From Mycolicibacterium diernhoferi (GTDB lineage Bacteria; Actinomycetota; Actinomycetes; Mycobacteriales; Mycobacteriaceae), in the NCBI RefSeq assembly GCF_019456655.1, contig NZ_CP080332.1:4588001-4652000 (forward strand): a stretch of 64,000 nt of DNA, in the 5' to 3' direction. This document shows positions 10,300-20,320 of this stretch, one piece after another. A program made the translations under genes and the position numbers. How positions within the stretch are numbered: position 1 is the first letter of the stretch; the number at the start of each line of letters is the position of its first letter. The notes below the pieces were generated by a model. That model saw only the letters and a program-made list of their open reading frames with translations, was not told where the DNA came from and searched no databases.

Positions 10300-11255
10300 G
10301 CGGGCGGCCGGTACGGCGCGGTCGTGCGCGACATGCCCGCGGCCCGGCCCTTGCCCGCGACCACCAACGCCATCTTCCGGCTGGCCTCATCGATCATCTC
10401 GTCACCGAGCATCACCGCGCCGCGCGCTCCGCCGGCCACCGAGGTGTGCCATTCGTAGGCCTCCAGGATCAACTCGGCGTGGTCGTAGTCGGCCTGGCGG
10501 GGGCTGAACAGTTCGTTGCCCGCGGCGATCTGATCCGGGTGCAGCACCCACTTGCCGTCATAGCCCAGTGCCGCCGATCGTCCGGCCACCCGGCGGAACC
10601 CCTCGACGTCGCGCACCTTCACGTACGGTCCGTCGATCGCGTTGATGCCGCGTGCCCGGGCGGCGACCAAGATTTTCATCAGCACGTGATGGTGGGCGTC
10701 GCCGAGGTCATAGCCCTCGGGTTGCCCACCGACCTCGAGGGTGCGCATGTTCAGGCTGGCCGCCATGTCGCCGGGCCCCAGTACGAGGGCCTGCACCCGC
10801 GGGGCGGCGGCGATGGCGTCGACGTTGGTCAGCCCGAGCGCGTCCTCGATCTGCGGTTCGATCCCGATCCGGCCCACCGGCAGGCCATGGATGGTCTCCA
10901 GTTGGGTCAGCAGCAGATCGAGCGCATGCACGTGGGTGGCGTCGGACACCTTGGGCAGCACGATGATGTCGAGCACCGAACCGGCGGTGGCAACCACGTC
11001 GATGACGTCGGCGTGCGTCCACGGTGTGGTCCAGTCGTTGACCCGCACCCCCTTCAGCGATCCGGCGGACCATCCCGGCTCCATCAGGGCGGCGGCCACC
11101 CGGGACCGGGCGTCGGCCTTGGCGTCGGCGGCGACCGCATCCTCCAGATCCAGGAAGACCTGGTCGGCGGCCAGCGTTTTGGCCTTCTCAATCATCTTGT
11201 CGCTACTGCCCGGAACCGACAGACACGTCCGGCGGGGGCGATACACGTTGTCCAC
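10296..11255 (-). CDS. HpcH/HpaI aldolase / CitE-family CoA-ester lyase
   Basis: 319-residue cytoplasmic TIM-barrel enzyme of the CitE/malyl-CoA lyase group. Visible are the N-terminal RRTCLSVPGSSDKMIEKA, the metal-site region VFLDLEDAV, IIVLPKVSD, IGIEPQIEDALGL, VLGPGDMAASL and the C-terminal GYDGKWVLHPDQI. Members cleave or hydrolyse (S)-malyl-, citramalyl- or beta-methylmalyl-CoA; the exact substrate cannot be read from this sequence. The start is a GTG at 11255 located seven bases from a GAGACT -10, divergent and only 25 bp from the next gene. No companion CoA-transferase or other CoA-ester gene is adjacent. Confidence 0.9.
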   Translation of the reverse strand: MDNVYRPRRTCLSVPGSSDKMIEKAKTLAADQVFLDLEDAVAADAKADARSRVAAALMEPGWSAGSLKGVRVNDWTTPWTHADVIDVVATAGSVLDIIVLPKVSDATHVHALDLLLTQLETIHGLPVGRIGIEPQIEDALGLTNVDAIAAAPRVQALVLGPGDMAASLNMRTLEVGGQPEGYDLGDAHHHVLMKILVAARARGINAIDGPYVKVRDVEGFRRVAGRSAALGYDGKWVLHPDQIAAGNELFSPRQADYDHAELILEAYEWHTSVAGGARGAVMLGDEMIDEASRKMALVVAGKGRAAGMSRTTAPYRPPA

Positions 11256-11261
11256 GCCCCC

Positions 11262-11273
11262 AGTCTCTACGCT
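11262..11273. promoter_or_regulatory. Abutting divergent leaderless -10 elements
   Basis: Minus-strand GAGACT (11267-11262) sits six bases from the GTG at 11255. Plus-strand TACGCT (11268-11273) sits seven bases from the ATG at 11281. The two hexamers touch, and only 25 bp separate the two start codons, so each transcript would be leaderless. Confidence 0.5.
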
Positions 11274-11280
11274 CTAGTTC

Positions 11281-12576
11281 ATGGCGGCGGTAACCAGGGT
11301 CTATGCGGCCCGCCTGGCGGGGATGGTCGTCCTCGGCCCGGATGGCGAGTCGATCGGCCGTGTCCGCGATGTGGTGGTGAGCATCAGCATCGTCCGCCAG
11401 CAGCCGCGCGTCCTCGGCCTTGTCGTCGAATTGCTCACCCGCCGAAGGATTTTCGTGCCGATCCTGCGGGTCACGGCGATCGAGCCGCACGCCGTCACGC
11501 TCACCACCGGCAACGTGTCACTGCGCCGGTTCAGCCAGCGCCCCGGTGAGGTGCTGGCGCTGGGCCAGGTGCTGGAGACCCGGGTCCGCGTCGACGACCC
11601 CGATCTGGAGCAGCTGGCCGGACTCGACGTGGTCGTCGTCGATCTCGGCATCGAGCAGACCCGCACCCGGGACTGGGTGGTCACCAAGGTGGCCGTGCGC
11701 CCGCAGCGCCGGCTCGGCCGGCGCAGCAACGTCTACGCCGTCGACTGGCAACGCGTCCAGGGCTTGACGCCGTCCGGTCTGGCCATGCCCGATCAGGGGG
11801 TGGCCCAGCTGCTGGAGCAGTTCCAGGGTCAGCGCCCCGTCGAGGTCGCCGACGCCGTCCGCGAGCTGCCGCCCAAGCGGCGGTTCGAGGTCGTCAACGC
11901 CCTCGATGACGAGCGACTGGCCGACGTGCTGCAGGAATTGCCCGAGGACGAGCAGGTGGCCGTGCTGCGGCAGCTGAAGACCGACCGGGCCGCCGACGTG
12001 CTGGAGGCGATGGATCCCGACGACGCCGCGGACCTGTTGGGCGCGATGACGCCGGCCGACGCCGAACAGTTCCTGCGCCGGATGGACCCCGAGGACTCCG
12101 AGGATGTCCGACGGCTGCTGAGCCACTCCCCGAACACCGCCGGCGGCCTGATGACCTCCGAGCCGGTGGTGCTGGCGCCGGACACCACGGTCGCCGAGGC
12201 GCTGGCGCGGGTGCGCGACCCCGACCTGACGCCGGCGCTGGCCTCGCTGGTGTTTGTGGTGCGCCCGCCCACCGCCACCCCGACCGGCCACTACCTGGGC
12301 TGTGTGCACCTGCAGCGGCTGTTGCGGGAGCCACCCGCCACGCTGGTCAGCGGCATCATCGACACCGATCTGCCCAACCTGCGACCGGAAGAGACGCTGG
12401 GGGCGCTGACCCGTTATTTCGCCGCCTACAACCTGGTCTGCGGGCCGGTGGTCGACGAGGAGAACCACCTGCTCGGCGCGGTGTCGGTCGACGATGTGCT
12501 CGACCACCTGCTGCCCGACGACTGGCGCGAAGGTGAGACCGAGCCGGTCATCACGCCCGCGGGGAAGACGTCATGA
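11281..12576 (+). CDS. PRC-barrel / MgtE-N / CBS domain protein
   Basis: 431-residue soluble protein. Residues about 1-140 hold a PRC-barrel-like repeat (ARLAGMVVLGPDGESIGRVR, and again LEQLAGLDVVVVDLGI). Residues about 170-285 form the helical MgtE N-terminal domain (VADAVRELPPKRRFEVVNAL, LAEMDP-like units). A CBS pair occupies about 285-420 (LMTSEPVVLAPDTTVAEALA and LRPEETLGALTRYFAAYN). The membrane channel of true MgtE is absent, so it is not a transporter by itself; it may sense Mg2+ or regulate a partner, which is inference. It matches the Rv1232c type and is coupled to the DUF1003 gene downstream (ATGA overlap). Confidence 0.88.
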   Translation: MAAVTRVYAARLAGMVVLGPDGESIGRVRDVVVSISIVRQQPRVLGLVVELLTRRRIFVPILRVTAIEPHAVTLTTGNVSLRRFSQRPGEVLALGQVLETRVRVDDPDLEQLAGLDVVVVDLGIEQTRTRDWVVTKVAVRPQRRLGRRSNVYAVDWQRVQGLTPSGLAMPDQGVAQLLEQFQGQRPVEVADAVRELPPKRRFEVVNALDDERLADVLQELPEDEQVAVLRQLKTDRAADVLEAMDPDDAADLLGAMTPADAEQFLRRMDPEDSEDVRRLLSHSPNTAGGLMTSEPVVLAPDTTVAEALARVRDPDLTPALASLVFVVRPPTATPTGHYLGCVHLQRLLREPPATLVSGIIDTDLPNLRPEETLGALTRYFAAYNLVCGPVVDEENHLLGAVSVDDVLDHLLPDDWREGETEPVITPAGKTS

Positions 12577-13121
12577 CCGATAGCCGCCGCATCGACACCC
12601 CGCGGGTGTCCCGCCGGCGCTTCACCCCGCAGTTCGACGTGGAGGCGGCCGGCCGCTTCGGTGAATCGTTCGCCCGGTTCCTGGGAACCGGGCGCTACCT
12701 GGCGATGCAGACGGTGTTCGTCATCGTGTGGATCCTGCTGAACCTCTCGGCGCTGACCCTGCAGTGGGATCCGTACCCGTTCATTCTGCTGAACCTGGCG
12801 TTCTCCACCCAGGCCGCCTACGCGGCGCCGCTGATCCTGCTGGCCCAGAACCGCCAGGAGAACCGGGACCGGGTGGCCCTGGAGGAGGATCGCCGACGCG
12901 CCGAGCAGACCAAGGCCGACACCGAATTCCTGGCCCGCGAGTTGGCCGCGCTGCGATTGGCCATCGGCGAGGTTGCCACCCGCGATTACCTCCGCCGGGA
13001 ACTCGAAGAACTGCGCGAAATGCTGGTCGAGTTGTCGCCGCCGAAGCCCAAGAAGCAGAAGGGCAAGCGGGCGAACGAGGCCGACGGTGGCGAACCCGAA
13101 CCCGGTCCGGACGCGCCGTGA
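12573..13121 (+). CDS. DUF1003 membrane protein
   Basis: 182-residue protein starting at an ATG that overlaps the stop of the MgtE-N/CBS gene (ATGA at 12573-12576). Two membrane segments (about residues 50-65, QTVFVIVWILLNLSAL; about 75-95, FILLNLAFSTQAAYAAPLIL) are followed by the family hallmark LLAQNRQENRDR and a long charged helix (EDRRRAEQTKADTEFLAREL), ending in a Lys-rich tail. It corresponds to Rv1231c. Function unknown; stable pairing with the MgtE-N/CBS protein suggests joint action at the membrane. Confidence 0.9.
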   Translation: MTDSRRIDTPRVSRRRFTPQFDVEAAGRFGESFARFLGTGRYLAMQTVFVIVWILLNLSALTLQWDPYPFILLNLAFSTQAAYAAPLILLAQNRQENRDRVALEEDRRRAEQTKADTEFLARELAALRLAIGEVATRDYLRRELEELREMLVELSPPKPKKQKGKRANEADGGEPEPGPDAP

Positions 13122-13218
13122 CCGCCATTGCACCCCATTGCCGCACCACGGCGGCAGCCGAGTAGGTATGGTGACCTGGTTCACAAGCGGTCGGGTCCGG
13201 CAAATATAGGACGGTTGA

Positions 13219-14538
13219 GTGGTCAAAGGGGCAGCCTCCGCCCTCGCCGCAGTGCGGCATGGCGCAGGGCGGGTGATGCGTACGGTGGCTGATTCCGCGC
13301 CGAGTACCCGGGGTTTGCTGGGTCTCGCCGTCATCAGCCCGTTGGTTCTGACGCTGGGCGTCGGCGCCTCCGCGCCGGTCGCGAAGCCGGTCCTGGAGAC
13401 GACGGTGACCCCGCTCGCGGCCGTGGTCCCCACACCCGACGGCGAGTCCGGTGTCAGCGTCGTCGCGGCCAAGAAGGTCCCGCGGCCGTTCCAGACCGCG
13501 GGCAGCGCGCTGTCCGCCCCGCCGCCGACCGCGGTGGTCACTTCCCCTGGCAGCCTTCGCATTCCGACGGTCGCCCTGAACGCCTACCGCAATGCCGAAC
13601 GGATGATGGCCGCCTCGGCACCCGGCTGCGGGATGAGCTGGAACCTGCTCGCCGGTATCGGCCGGATCGAATCCATGCACGCCAACGGCGGCGCCACCGA
13701 CGTCAACGGCACCGCGGTGAGGCCCATCCTGGGGCCGGCACTGGACGGCACCCTGCCCGGCAACGAGATCATCGTGCAGAGCCGCAGCAACGACCGGGTG
13801 ACCTACGCCCGGGCGATGGGCCCGATGCAGTTCCTGCCCGGAACCTGGTCGCGGTACGCCTCCGACGGCAACGGTGACGGCAAGACCGAGGTGCAGAACC
13901 TGTACGACGCGACCCTGGCCGCGGCCCGCTACCTGTGCAGCGGCGGGCTGAGCATGCGTGATCAGAACCAGGTGATGACGGCGATCCTGCGCTACAACAA
14001 CTCTGTCGCCTACGCCCGCAATGTGCTCGGCTGGGCCGCGGCCTACGCGACCGGTGTGGTCCCGGTGGACCTGCCGCCCATCACCGGGTCGGTTCCGCAG
14101 CTCAGGGATGCCAATGTGCATCTGAACAGCGAGGCCGAGGGTCTGGGCCCCGGGCTGCCACTGAACGCGCTCGGATTGCCGTCGACCGACCCGATGGCCG
14201 TGATGCCGTTCTTCGACCTGGGCCGGGCCAACGTGGCCGACCGGCTGCCGGTGCCGCCCGGACCGGATCAGCCCGCGGCGGTCCCGAACTGCGCGGTGTT
14301 CTGCATCGGGGAGAACACCCCGGCCCCGGCACCCGCCGCGCCGCCGGCACCGTTCAACCCGTTCGCCCCGCCGCCACCCGCGGCACCGCCGGCGCTGTTC
14401 AACCCGTTCGCCCCGCCGCCACCGGCGGCCGCGCCTGCGGCGCCGTTCAATCCGTTCGCGCCGCCACCGCCCGCCCCGGCGGCACCGGCGCTGCCGGGGA
14501 TGACCGGAACCGGCGCGCTGCCCGGCCCCGTGGACTGA
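13219..14538 (+). CDS. Secreted lytic murein transglycosylase, MltB-like
   Basis: 439-residue exported cell-wall enzyme (Rv1230c type). The start is a GTG at 13219; an N-terminal hydrophobic segment (GLLGLAVISPLVLTLGVGA, about 34-52) is the signal or anchor. The catalytic domain spans about 115-290: GIGRIESMHANGG carries the likely catalytic Glu, followed by YARAMGPMQFLPGTWSRYA, DGNGDGKTEVQNLYDATLAA and YLCSGG. The enzyme should cleave peptidoglycan glycan strands to anhydro-muropeptides. The C-terminal region (about 365-430) has tandem FNPFAPPPPA units, probably a wall-spanning or interaction tail. It lies directly upstream of mrp. Confidence 0.92.
   Translation: MVKGAASALAAVRHGAGRVMRTVADSAPSTRGLLGLAVISPLVLTLGVGASAPVAKPVLETTVTPLAAVVPTPDGESGVSVVAAKKVPRPFQTAGSALSAPPPTAVVTSPGSLRIPTVALNAYRNAERMMAASAPGCGMSWNLLAGIGRIESMHANGGATDVNGTAVRPILGPALDGTLPGNEIIVQSRSNDRVTYARAMGPMQFLPGTWSRYASDGNGDGKTEVQNLYDATLAAARYLCSGGLSMRDQNQVMTAILRYNNSVAYARNVLGWAAAYATGVVPVDLPPITGSVPQLRDANVHLNSEAEGLGPGLPLNALGLPSTDPMAVMPFFDLGRANVADRLPVPPGPDQPAAVPNCAVFCIGENTPAPAPAAPPAPFNPFAPPPPAAPPALFNPFAPPPPAAAPAAPFNPFAPPPPAPAAPALPGMTGTGALPGPVD
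14360..14490 (+). repeat. In-gene Pro-rich repeat (FNPFAPPPPA units)
   Basis: At least three near-identical codon blocks encode FNPFAPPPP at the C-terminus of the transglycosylase. The bases repeat as well as the residues, which points to slippage-type expansion. Confidence 0.7.
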
Positions 14539-14601
14539 GCGTCCGGTACGGCCCCGCGGCCTGAGCGTCCTCCCCGAGAATCCGGGTCCGCGGGCGCGGC
14601 C

Positions 14602-14607
14602 TACACT
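14602..14607 (+). promoter_or_regulatory. Leaderless -10 for mrp
   Basis: TACACT at 14602-14607 lies just before GTGATG (14613-14618). A transcript starting on the G at 14613 would begin with the start codon. Confidence 0.45.
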
Positions 14608-14612
14608 CGCGG

Positions 14613-15758
14613 GTGATGTCCTCGCCTAATACCGACCTCGAAGCTGCGGTTCGCTCCGCGCTCGCCAAGGTCGTCGACCCCGAACTGCGCCGCCCGATCA
14701 CCGAGGTCGGCATGGTCAAAAGCGTCACCATTGCCGACAACCAGGCCGTCGGTGTCGAGATCTACCTGACCACCTCGGCCTGCCCCAAGAAGGCCGAGAT
14801 CGTGGACAGGGTGACCGCCGCGGTCACCGACGTCCCCGGCACCGGCGCGGTCAAGGTCAGCCTCGACGTCATGAACGACGAGCAGCGCGCCGAATTGCGC
14901 AAGCAGTTGCGCGGTGACTCCCGCGAACCGGTGATCCCGTTCGCCCAGCCCAACTCGCTGACCCGGGTCTACGCCGTGGCCTCCGGCAAGGGCGGAGTCG
15001 GAAAGTCCAGTGTCACCGTCAATCTCGCGGCCGCACTGGCTGCCCGCGGATTGTCGGTGGGCGTGCTCGACGCCGATATCTACGGCCATTCGGTGCCGCG
15101 GATGATGGGCATCGTAGACCGGCCCACCCAGGTCGACTCGATGATCCTGCCTCCGATCGCACATGACGTGAAGGTCATCTCGATCGCCATGTTCACCCAG
15201 GGCAACACCCCGGTGGTGTGGCGCGGACCGATGCTGCACCGCGCCCTGCAGCAGTTCCTGGCCGACGTCTACTGGGGCGATCTGGACGTGCTGCTGCTCG
15301 ACCTGCCGCCCGGCACCGGCGACATCGCCATCTCGGTGTCCCAGCTGATCCCGGGTGCGGAGATCCTGGTGGTCACCACCCCGCAGTCGGCGGCCGCCGA
15401 GGTCGCCGAACGGGCCGGCGCGATCGCCCTGCAGACCCGTCAACGCATCGTCGGCGTGGTGGAGAACATGGCCGGGCTGACCCTGCCCGACGGCACCGTC
15501 ATGCAGATCTTCGGCGAGGGTGGTGGCGCGCAGGTCTCGGCGTCGCTGACCCGGTCGGTGGGCGCCGAGGTGCCGCTGCTGGGTCAGGTGCCGCTGGAGC
15601 CCGAACTGGTGGCCGCGGGCGACTCCGGGTTGCCGCTGGTGCTATCGGCGCCGGACTCCCCCGCCGCCAAGGAGCTGCGCAAGATCGCCGACGCGCTCGG
15701 CGCCCGCAAGCGTGGGCTGGCCGGCATGTCGCTGGGACTGGATCCCGCCGGGCGTTAG
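14613..15758 (+). CDS. mrp: Mrp family iron-sulfur cluster carrier ATPase
   Basis: 381-residue P-loop ATPase of the ApbC/Mrp/Nbp35 group, which carries and transfers Fe-S clusters in the cytoplasm. An N-terminal DUF59/FSCA domain (about 8-95: VVDPELRRPITEVGMVKSV, AEIVDRVTAAV) precedes the deviant Walker A SGKGGVGKSSVTVNLA, then VGVLDADIYGHSVPRMMG and VLLLDLPPGTGDIAISV. The C-terminal CxxC of some homologues is not evident. The start is either the GTG at 14613 or the ATG at 14616; a leaderless -10 favours 14613. Corresponds to Rv1229c. Confidence 0.94.
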   Translation: MMSSPNTDLEAAVRSALAKVVDPELRRPITEVGMVKSVTIADNQAVGVEIYLTTSACPKKAEIVDRVTAAVTDVPGTGAVKVSLDVMNDEQRAELRKQLRGDSREPVIPFAQPNSLTRVYAVASGKGGVGKSSVTVNLAAALAARGLSVGVLDADIYGHSVPRMMGIVDRPTQVDSMILPPIAHDVKVISIAMFTQGNTPVVWRGPMLHRALQQFLADVYWGDLDVLLLDLPPGTGDIAISVSQLIPGAEILVVTTPQSAAAEVAERAGAIALQTRQRIVGVVENMAGLTLPDGTVMQIFGEGGGAQVSASLTRSVGAEVPLLGQVPLEPELVAAGDSGLPLVLSAPDSPAAKELRKIADALGARKRGLAGMSLGLDPAGR

Positions 15759-15850
15759 CTCGCGTCAGGTTCGGGCCGACAGGCCTGCGAGCTTCGGGTT
15801 TCCCCGCTGGCCGCGGCTCTCGGGAAGACATACCCCGTGCAACTGCTTGG

Positions 15851-15943
15851 GCGAGATCGACGCCAGGGTTGTTGGTTGTGCACGACGAGCCGCAACATGT
15901 GACCCTGCGCTCGATCTCGTCGCGAGATCGACGCCAGGGTTGT
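15851..15943. repeat. Two 22 bp direct repeats with inverted partial copy
   Basis: The 22 bp element beginning GCGAGATCGACGCCAGGG occurs at 15851-15872 and again at 15922-15943, 71 bp apart. Between them 15902-15919 matches its reverse complement at 15 of 18 positions. This could be a dispersed mycobacterial intergenic repeat or a small structured element. Confidence 0.6.
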
Positions 15944-16078
15944 CGGTGGGCCCGAAATCCGTGCAGCGGGCGGCCATCAGATCGATCTCGTCCTAGGGAT
16001 TCGACAGCATGTCCCCAGACTCAGCCGCGCACGAATGCCGGATTCACCGCCTCCGTCGAACGCCACGCCGCAGGCCGT

Positions 16079-16102
16079 ACCTGACGTCCCAGGACGTCAG
16101 GT
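16079..16102 (-). terminator. Hairpin directly after the tatB stop codon
   Basis: Perfect 11 bp stem: ACCTGACGTCC (16079-16089) pairs with GGACGTCAGGT (16092-16102), with a two-base loop. It sits immediately downstream of the tatB stop (16103-16105, minus strand). No T-run follows, as is common for mycobacterial terminators, so termination is inferred from position and stability. Confidence 0.55.
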
Positions 16103-16513
16103 CTAGGTGGCGTCGGCGTCGAAGCGGGTGACCCCGGGCTGAGCCGGGGCCGCGGGACCGGGCGGCGCCGACGGCTCGGCCGGCTTCGGCGCATCCGAGG
16201 ACACCGGCTTGACCGGCTTGTCGAAGTTGCCGGTCAGGAACGAGTCGTCCCCGTCGAGCAGATGTTTGGTGAGCGCGGCGCGCGGCGTCATGCCCCGCAG
16301 CTTCTGCAGCTCGCTCAGCGGTTCCCGTAGGTCCTCGAACTCCGGGCCGAGATCCTGGCGCAGCTGGTTGGTGGCGCCACTGAGGTACTCGCGGGCCTGA
16401 CGCACCGCACCGGAGGTCCAGCGGATCGCGCCGGGTAGCCGTTCGGGGCCGAGGATGACCAGTCCGGCCACCACCAGCAGCAGCATCTCGCCCCAACCGA
16501 CGTTCGCGAACAT
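16103..16513 (-). CDS. tatB: Sec-independent translocase component TatB
   Basis: 136-residue membrane protein of the twin-arginine translocase. It begins [20 protein letters not shown], with the conserved glutamate near residue 9 and the hinge GPERLP, followed by an amphipathic helix ([18 protein letters not shown]) and an acidic helical stretch ([17 protein letters not shown]). The C-terminus is an unstructured Pro/Ala tail. TatB with TatC forms the receptor for folded RR-signal proteins. It directly follows htrA with a 1 bp gap, reproducing the sigE-rseA-htrA-tatB order of M. tuberculosis (Rv1221-Rv1224). Confidence 0.95.
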   Translation of the reverse strand: MFANVGWGEMLLLVVAGLVILGPERLPGAIRWTSGAVRQAREYLSGATNQLRQDLGPEFEDLREPLSELQKLRGMTPRAALTKHLLDGDDSFLTGNFDKPVKPVSSDAPKPAEPSAPPGPAAPAQPGVTRFDADAT

Positions 16514-16514
16514 G

Positions 16515-18023
<1,509 letters not shown>

Positions 18024-18075
18024 TCAAGCGCGCACCAAGAGACGGCACCCGCGACTGATCGTCCTCGCATCAACC

Positions 18076-18468
18076 CTACCGGCGCTTGCGCCGGGAGCGA
18101 CCTGCGCCTTCGACGGAATGCTGCGGCGTTTCCTCGGTGGGTGTCACCGGGGTGCGGTCGGGAATCTGGGACAACAAGCCCAGCAACGAGTTGGGCATGG
18201 CGATCGGACAGGCCTCCCGCAACGCGGACCGGGCCTGACGCTGCGCGTCCACCTCGCCGGCACACAGCGGGCACAGCGACAGATGGTGCCCGGCACGCAG
18301 ATGGGCGGTCATCCGCAACTCACCGTCCACGTAGGCGGCGATGGCCTCCGTGGACAGGTGTTCGGTGGAGCCGAACTGACGCGGGCCGACCGGCTCACCG
18401 CTCTGCGATGCGAACTGGGTGGGAAGCCAGGAGAACGCACGACGGAACACATCGCCCGGGTCTGCCAT
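18076..18468 (-). CDS. rseA: Anti-sigma-E factor RseA
   Basis: 130-residue zinc-type anti-sigma factor. The start at 18468 has AAAGGAG eight bases upstream; the frame is open further but lacks that signal. The ZAS motif His62-x3-Cys66-x2-Cys69 is present (HHLSLCPLC), preceded by the helix LSTEAIAAYVDGELRM. The C-terminus is strongly basic (GRSRRKRR). No membrane segment is seen, so it is a soluble inhibitor that holds SigE and releases it under redox or envelope stress. In M. tuberculosis RseA is phosphorylated by PknB and degraded by ClpC1P2; whether that holds here is unknown. Confidence 0.94.
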   Translation of the reverse strand: MADPGDVFRRAFSWLPTQFASQSGEPVGPRQFGSTEHLSTEAIAAYVDGELRMTAHLRAGHHLSLCPLCAGEVDAQRQARSALREACPIAMPNSLLGLLSQIPDRTPVTPTEETPQHSVEGAGRSRRKRR

Positions 18469-18553
18469 TACCCGACTCCTTTCGGACCGCCCCCACTTCG
18501 CACTGTTCCCATCTGAATGTAGCGCGGGAACCCGCACCTCACATCCATCATGA

Positions 18554-19360
18554 TCAGGCGGAAGCGCTCAGCTCGTCCGAATGCTTGGCCAGATGCTCAC
18601 GCAACGCCTGCCGACCACGGTGGATACGGCTGCGGACGGTGCCCAGTTTCACACCGAGGGTGGCGCCGATCTCCTCGTAGGACAGGCCCTCGATGTCGCA
18701 CAGGACCACCGCGGCGCGGAACTCCGGCGGCAGCGAGTCCAGCGCGGCCTGCAGGTCCGGGCCCAGCCGCGAGTCGTGGTAGATCTGCTCCGGGTTCGGG
18801 TCCTCGGCCGGCACCCGGTCGTAGTCCTCGGGCAGCGCTTCCATGCGGATGCGGGTGCGGCGGCGCACCATGTCGAGGAACAGGTTGGTGGTGATGCGGT
18901 GCAGCCAGCCCTCGAAGGTGCCCGGCTGGTAGTTCTGCAGCGACCGGAACACCCGGATGAACGTCTCCTGGGTCAGGTCCTCGGCGTCCTGCTGGTTACC
19001 GGCGAGGCGGTAGGCCAGCCGGTACACCCGGTCGGCATGCTGGCGGACCAGTTCGTCCCAGGACGGCATGGTGGCCTTGTCGCCGGTGGCGTCGAACACC
19101 GCGGTGCCGACCAGTTCGTCGGAGGTCTCCACCCAGTCGCCGTCGGTGTATTGCTCCAGGTGAGGCATCGAGACAGGAGACGCACCGGGGGAAGCGACCG
19201 GAATTGCGGGGACAACGAGGGTGGTGATCTTCAGATCCTCCATATCAGGGTGGCAGGCCACGTGAGCGGGCGTCTGCTCGGAGTCGTTGAAAGCGTTGCT
19301 CATGGGAACGTGGCCGAGGCCATCCGTATTCCGCGATCGCAAGCTGTCGCCGTGTTCCAT
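18554..19360 (-). CDS. sigE: Extracytoplasmic-function sigma factor SigE
   Basis: 268-residue ECF sigma factor. Region 2 is seen as [19 protein letters not shown] and [18 protein letters not shown], region 4 as [20 protein letters not shown] and [18 protein letters not shown]. The N-terminal 90 residues are a long extension with several possible starts; the ATG at 19360 ([12 protein letters not shown]), ATG at 19303 ([10 protein letters not shown]) and downstream ones are in frame, and alternative starts are known in M. tuberculosis sigE. The core is nearly identical to the pathogen protein as I recall it. It directs the response to envelope stress and sits upstream of rseA by 85 bp. Confidence 0.96.
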   Translation of the reverse strand: MEHGDSLRSRNTDGLGHVPMSNAFNDSEQTPAHVACHPDMEDLKITTLVVPAIPVASPGASPVSMPHLEQYTDGDWVETSDELVGTAVFDATGDKATMPSWDELVRQHADRVYRLAYRLAGNQQDAEDLTQETFIRVFRSLQNYQPGTFEGWLHRITTNLFLDMVRRRTRIRMEALPEDYDRVPAEDPNPEQIYHDSRLGPDLQAALDSLPPEFRAAVVLCDIEGLSYEEIGATLGVKLGTVRSRIHRGRQALREHLAKHSDELSASA

Positions 19361-19523
19361 GGAAGTACCGTCTCCGACCGGGGTGTGCCTGGCATATGAG
19401 CAAACTGAACAGAACCTGAGAAAGTAGATACCCGGTCGGCGACCAGGGAAAACCCGGTGTTTTCGGGTGTGATTTACCCATCATGGGCGGGCGTGTCGCG
19501 ACTCGGGCGATCCGGGTTCGGCC

Positions 19524-19529
19524 TACGCT
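19524..19529 (+). promoter_or_regulatory. Leaderless -10 for the O-methyltransferase gene
   Basis: TACGCT at 19524-19529, six bases, then ATG at 19536; no Shine-Dalgarno sequence is seen. Confidence 0.5.
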
Positions 19530-19535
19530 GCGGGC

Positions 19536-20183
19536 ATGGCCAGCACCGACGATTCCGCTCGCGCCCTGTCGATCGTCTCGCACGCGGAGCAGTCGATCAG
19601 CGAGGACGAGGTGACGGCCGCCGCCCGTGATCGCGCCGTGGACAGCGGCGCCGGGGCCGTCACCCCGGCCGTCGGGGCGTTGCTCAGCGTGCTGGCCCGG
19701 CTCACCGGGGCCAAGGCGGTGGTCGAGGTCGGTACCGGCGCCGGGGTCAGCGGTCTGTGGCTGCTGGCCGGGATGCGCGAGGACGGGGTCCTCACCACGA
19801 TCGACGTCGAACCCGAGTACCAACGGCTGGCCAAGCAGGCGTTCAGCGAGGCCGGCGTCGGCCCGTCCCGGACCCGGCTGATCAGCGGCCGCGCCCAGGA
19901 GGTGCTGCCCCGGCTGGCCGACGATTCCTACGATCTGGTCTTCATCGACGCCGCCCCGACCGATCAGCCGCAGTTCGTGGCCGAGGCGGTGCGCCTGCTG
20001 CGCCCGGGCGGCGCCATCGTGGTGCACCGCGCCGCGCTCGGCGGCCGTGCCGGTGACGCGTCGGCCAACGACGCCGAGGTCAGCGCGGTCCGTGAGGCCG
20101 CCCGGCTGATCGCCGAGGACGAGCGATTCACCCCCGTGCTGATCCCGCTGGGCGACGGTCTGCTCGCCGCCGCGCGCGACTGA
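19536..20183 (+). CDS. SAM-dependent O-methyltransferase
   Basis: 215-residue class I methyltransferase of the caffeoyl-CoA/catechol O-methyltransferase family (Rv1220c type). Motif I is [16 protein letters not shown], followed by [18 protein letters not shown], the metal/SAM region [17 protein letters not shown], and [20 protein letters not shown]. The substrate is unknown. It is transcribed divergently from sigE, with 175 bp between the start codons, and has its own leaderless -10. The same head-to-head arrangement with sigE occurs in M. tuberculosis. Confidence 0.9.
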   Translation: MASTDDSARALSIVSHAEQSISEDEVTAAARDRAVDSGAGAVTPAVGALLSVLARLTGAKAVVEVGTGAGVSGLWLLAGMREDGVLTTIDVEPEYQRLAKQAFSEAGVGPSRTRLISGRAQEVLPRLADDSYDLVFIDAAPTDQPQFVAEAVRLLRPGGAIVVHRAALGGRAGDASANDAEVSAVREAARLIAEDERFTPVLIPLGDGLLAAARD

Positions 20184-20286
20184 CCCTTCGGGGCTCTCTT
20201 TTCGCGAGATTGCCGTTGCCGCGGCCTCGTCTCGCGCTTTCTCTCGATATCCGCAATCTGGGGCCGCTGCACCCTTGACCGCCTAC

Positions 20287-20320
20287 TGAACGCGCGTTTA
20301 GCGTATTGAACATGCGTTCA
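20287..20320 (+). promoter_or_regulatory. Tandem TetR operator sites overlapping the regulator start
   Basis: Two copies of TGAAC-N4-GTTYA: 20287-20300 (right half GTTTA) and 20307-20320 (right half GTTCA). Their centres are 20 bp apart, about two helical turns, so two dimers could bind one face. The second copy contains the ATG start at 20312. This is the expected form of an autoregulatory operator for the TetR gene and its efflux genes. Confidence 0.65.

Larger units (their letters stand above)
15759..16102. other. Intergenic region between mrp and tatB
   Basis: A 344 bp convergent gap with no credible gene on either strand. It contains two exact copies of a 22 bp element, a partly inverted third copy, and at the tatB side a perfect hairpin (described separately). 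Short frames here have non-coding third-position composition. Confidence 0.6.
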
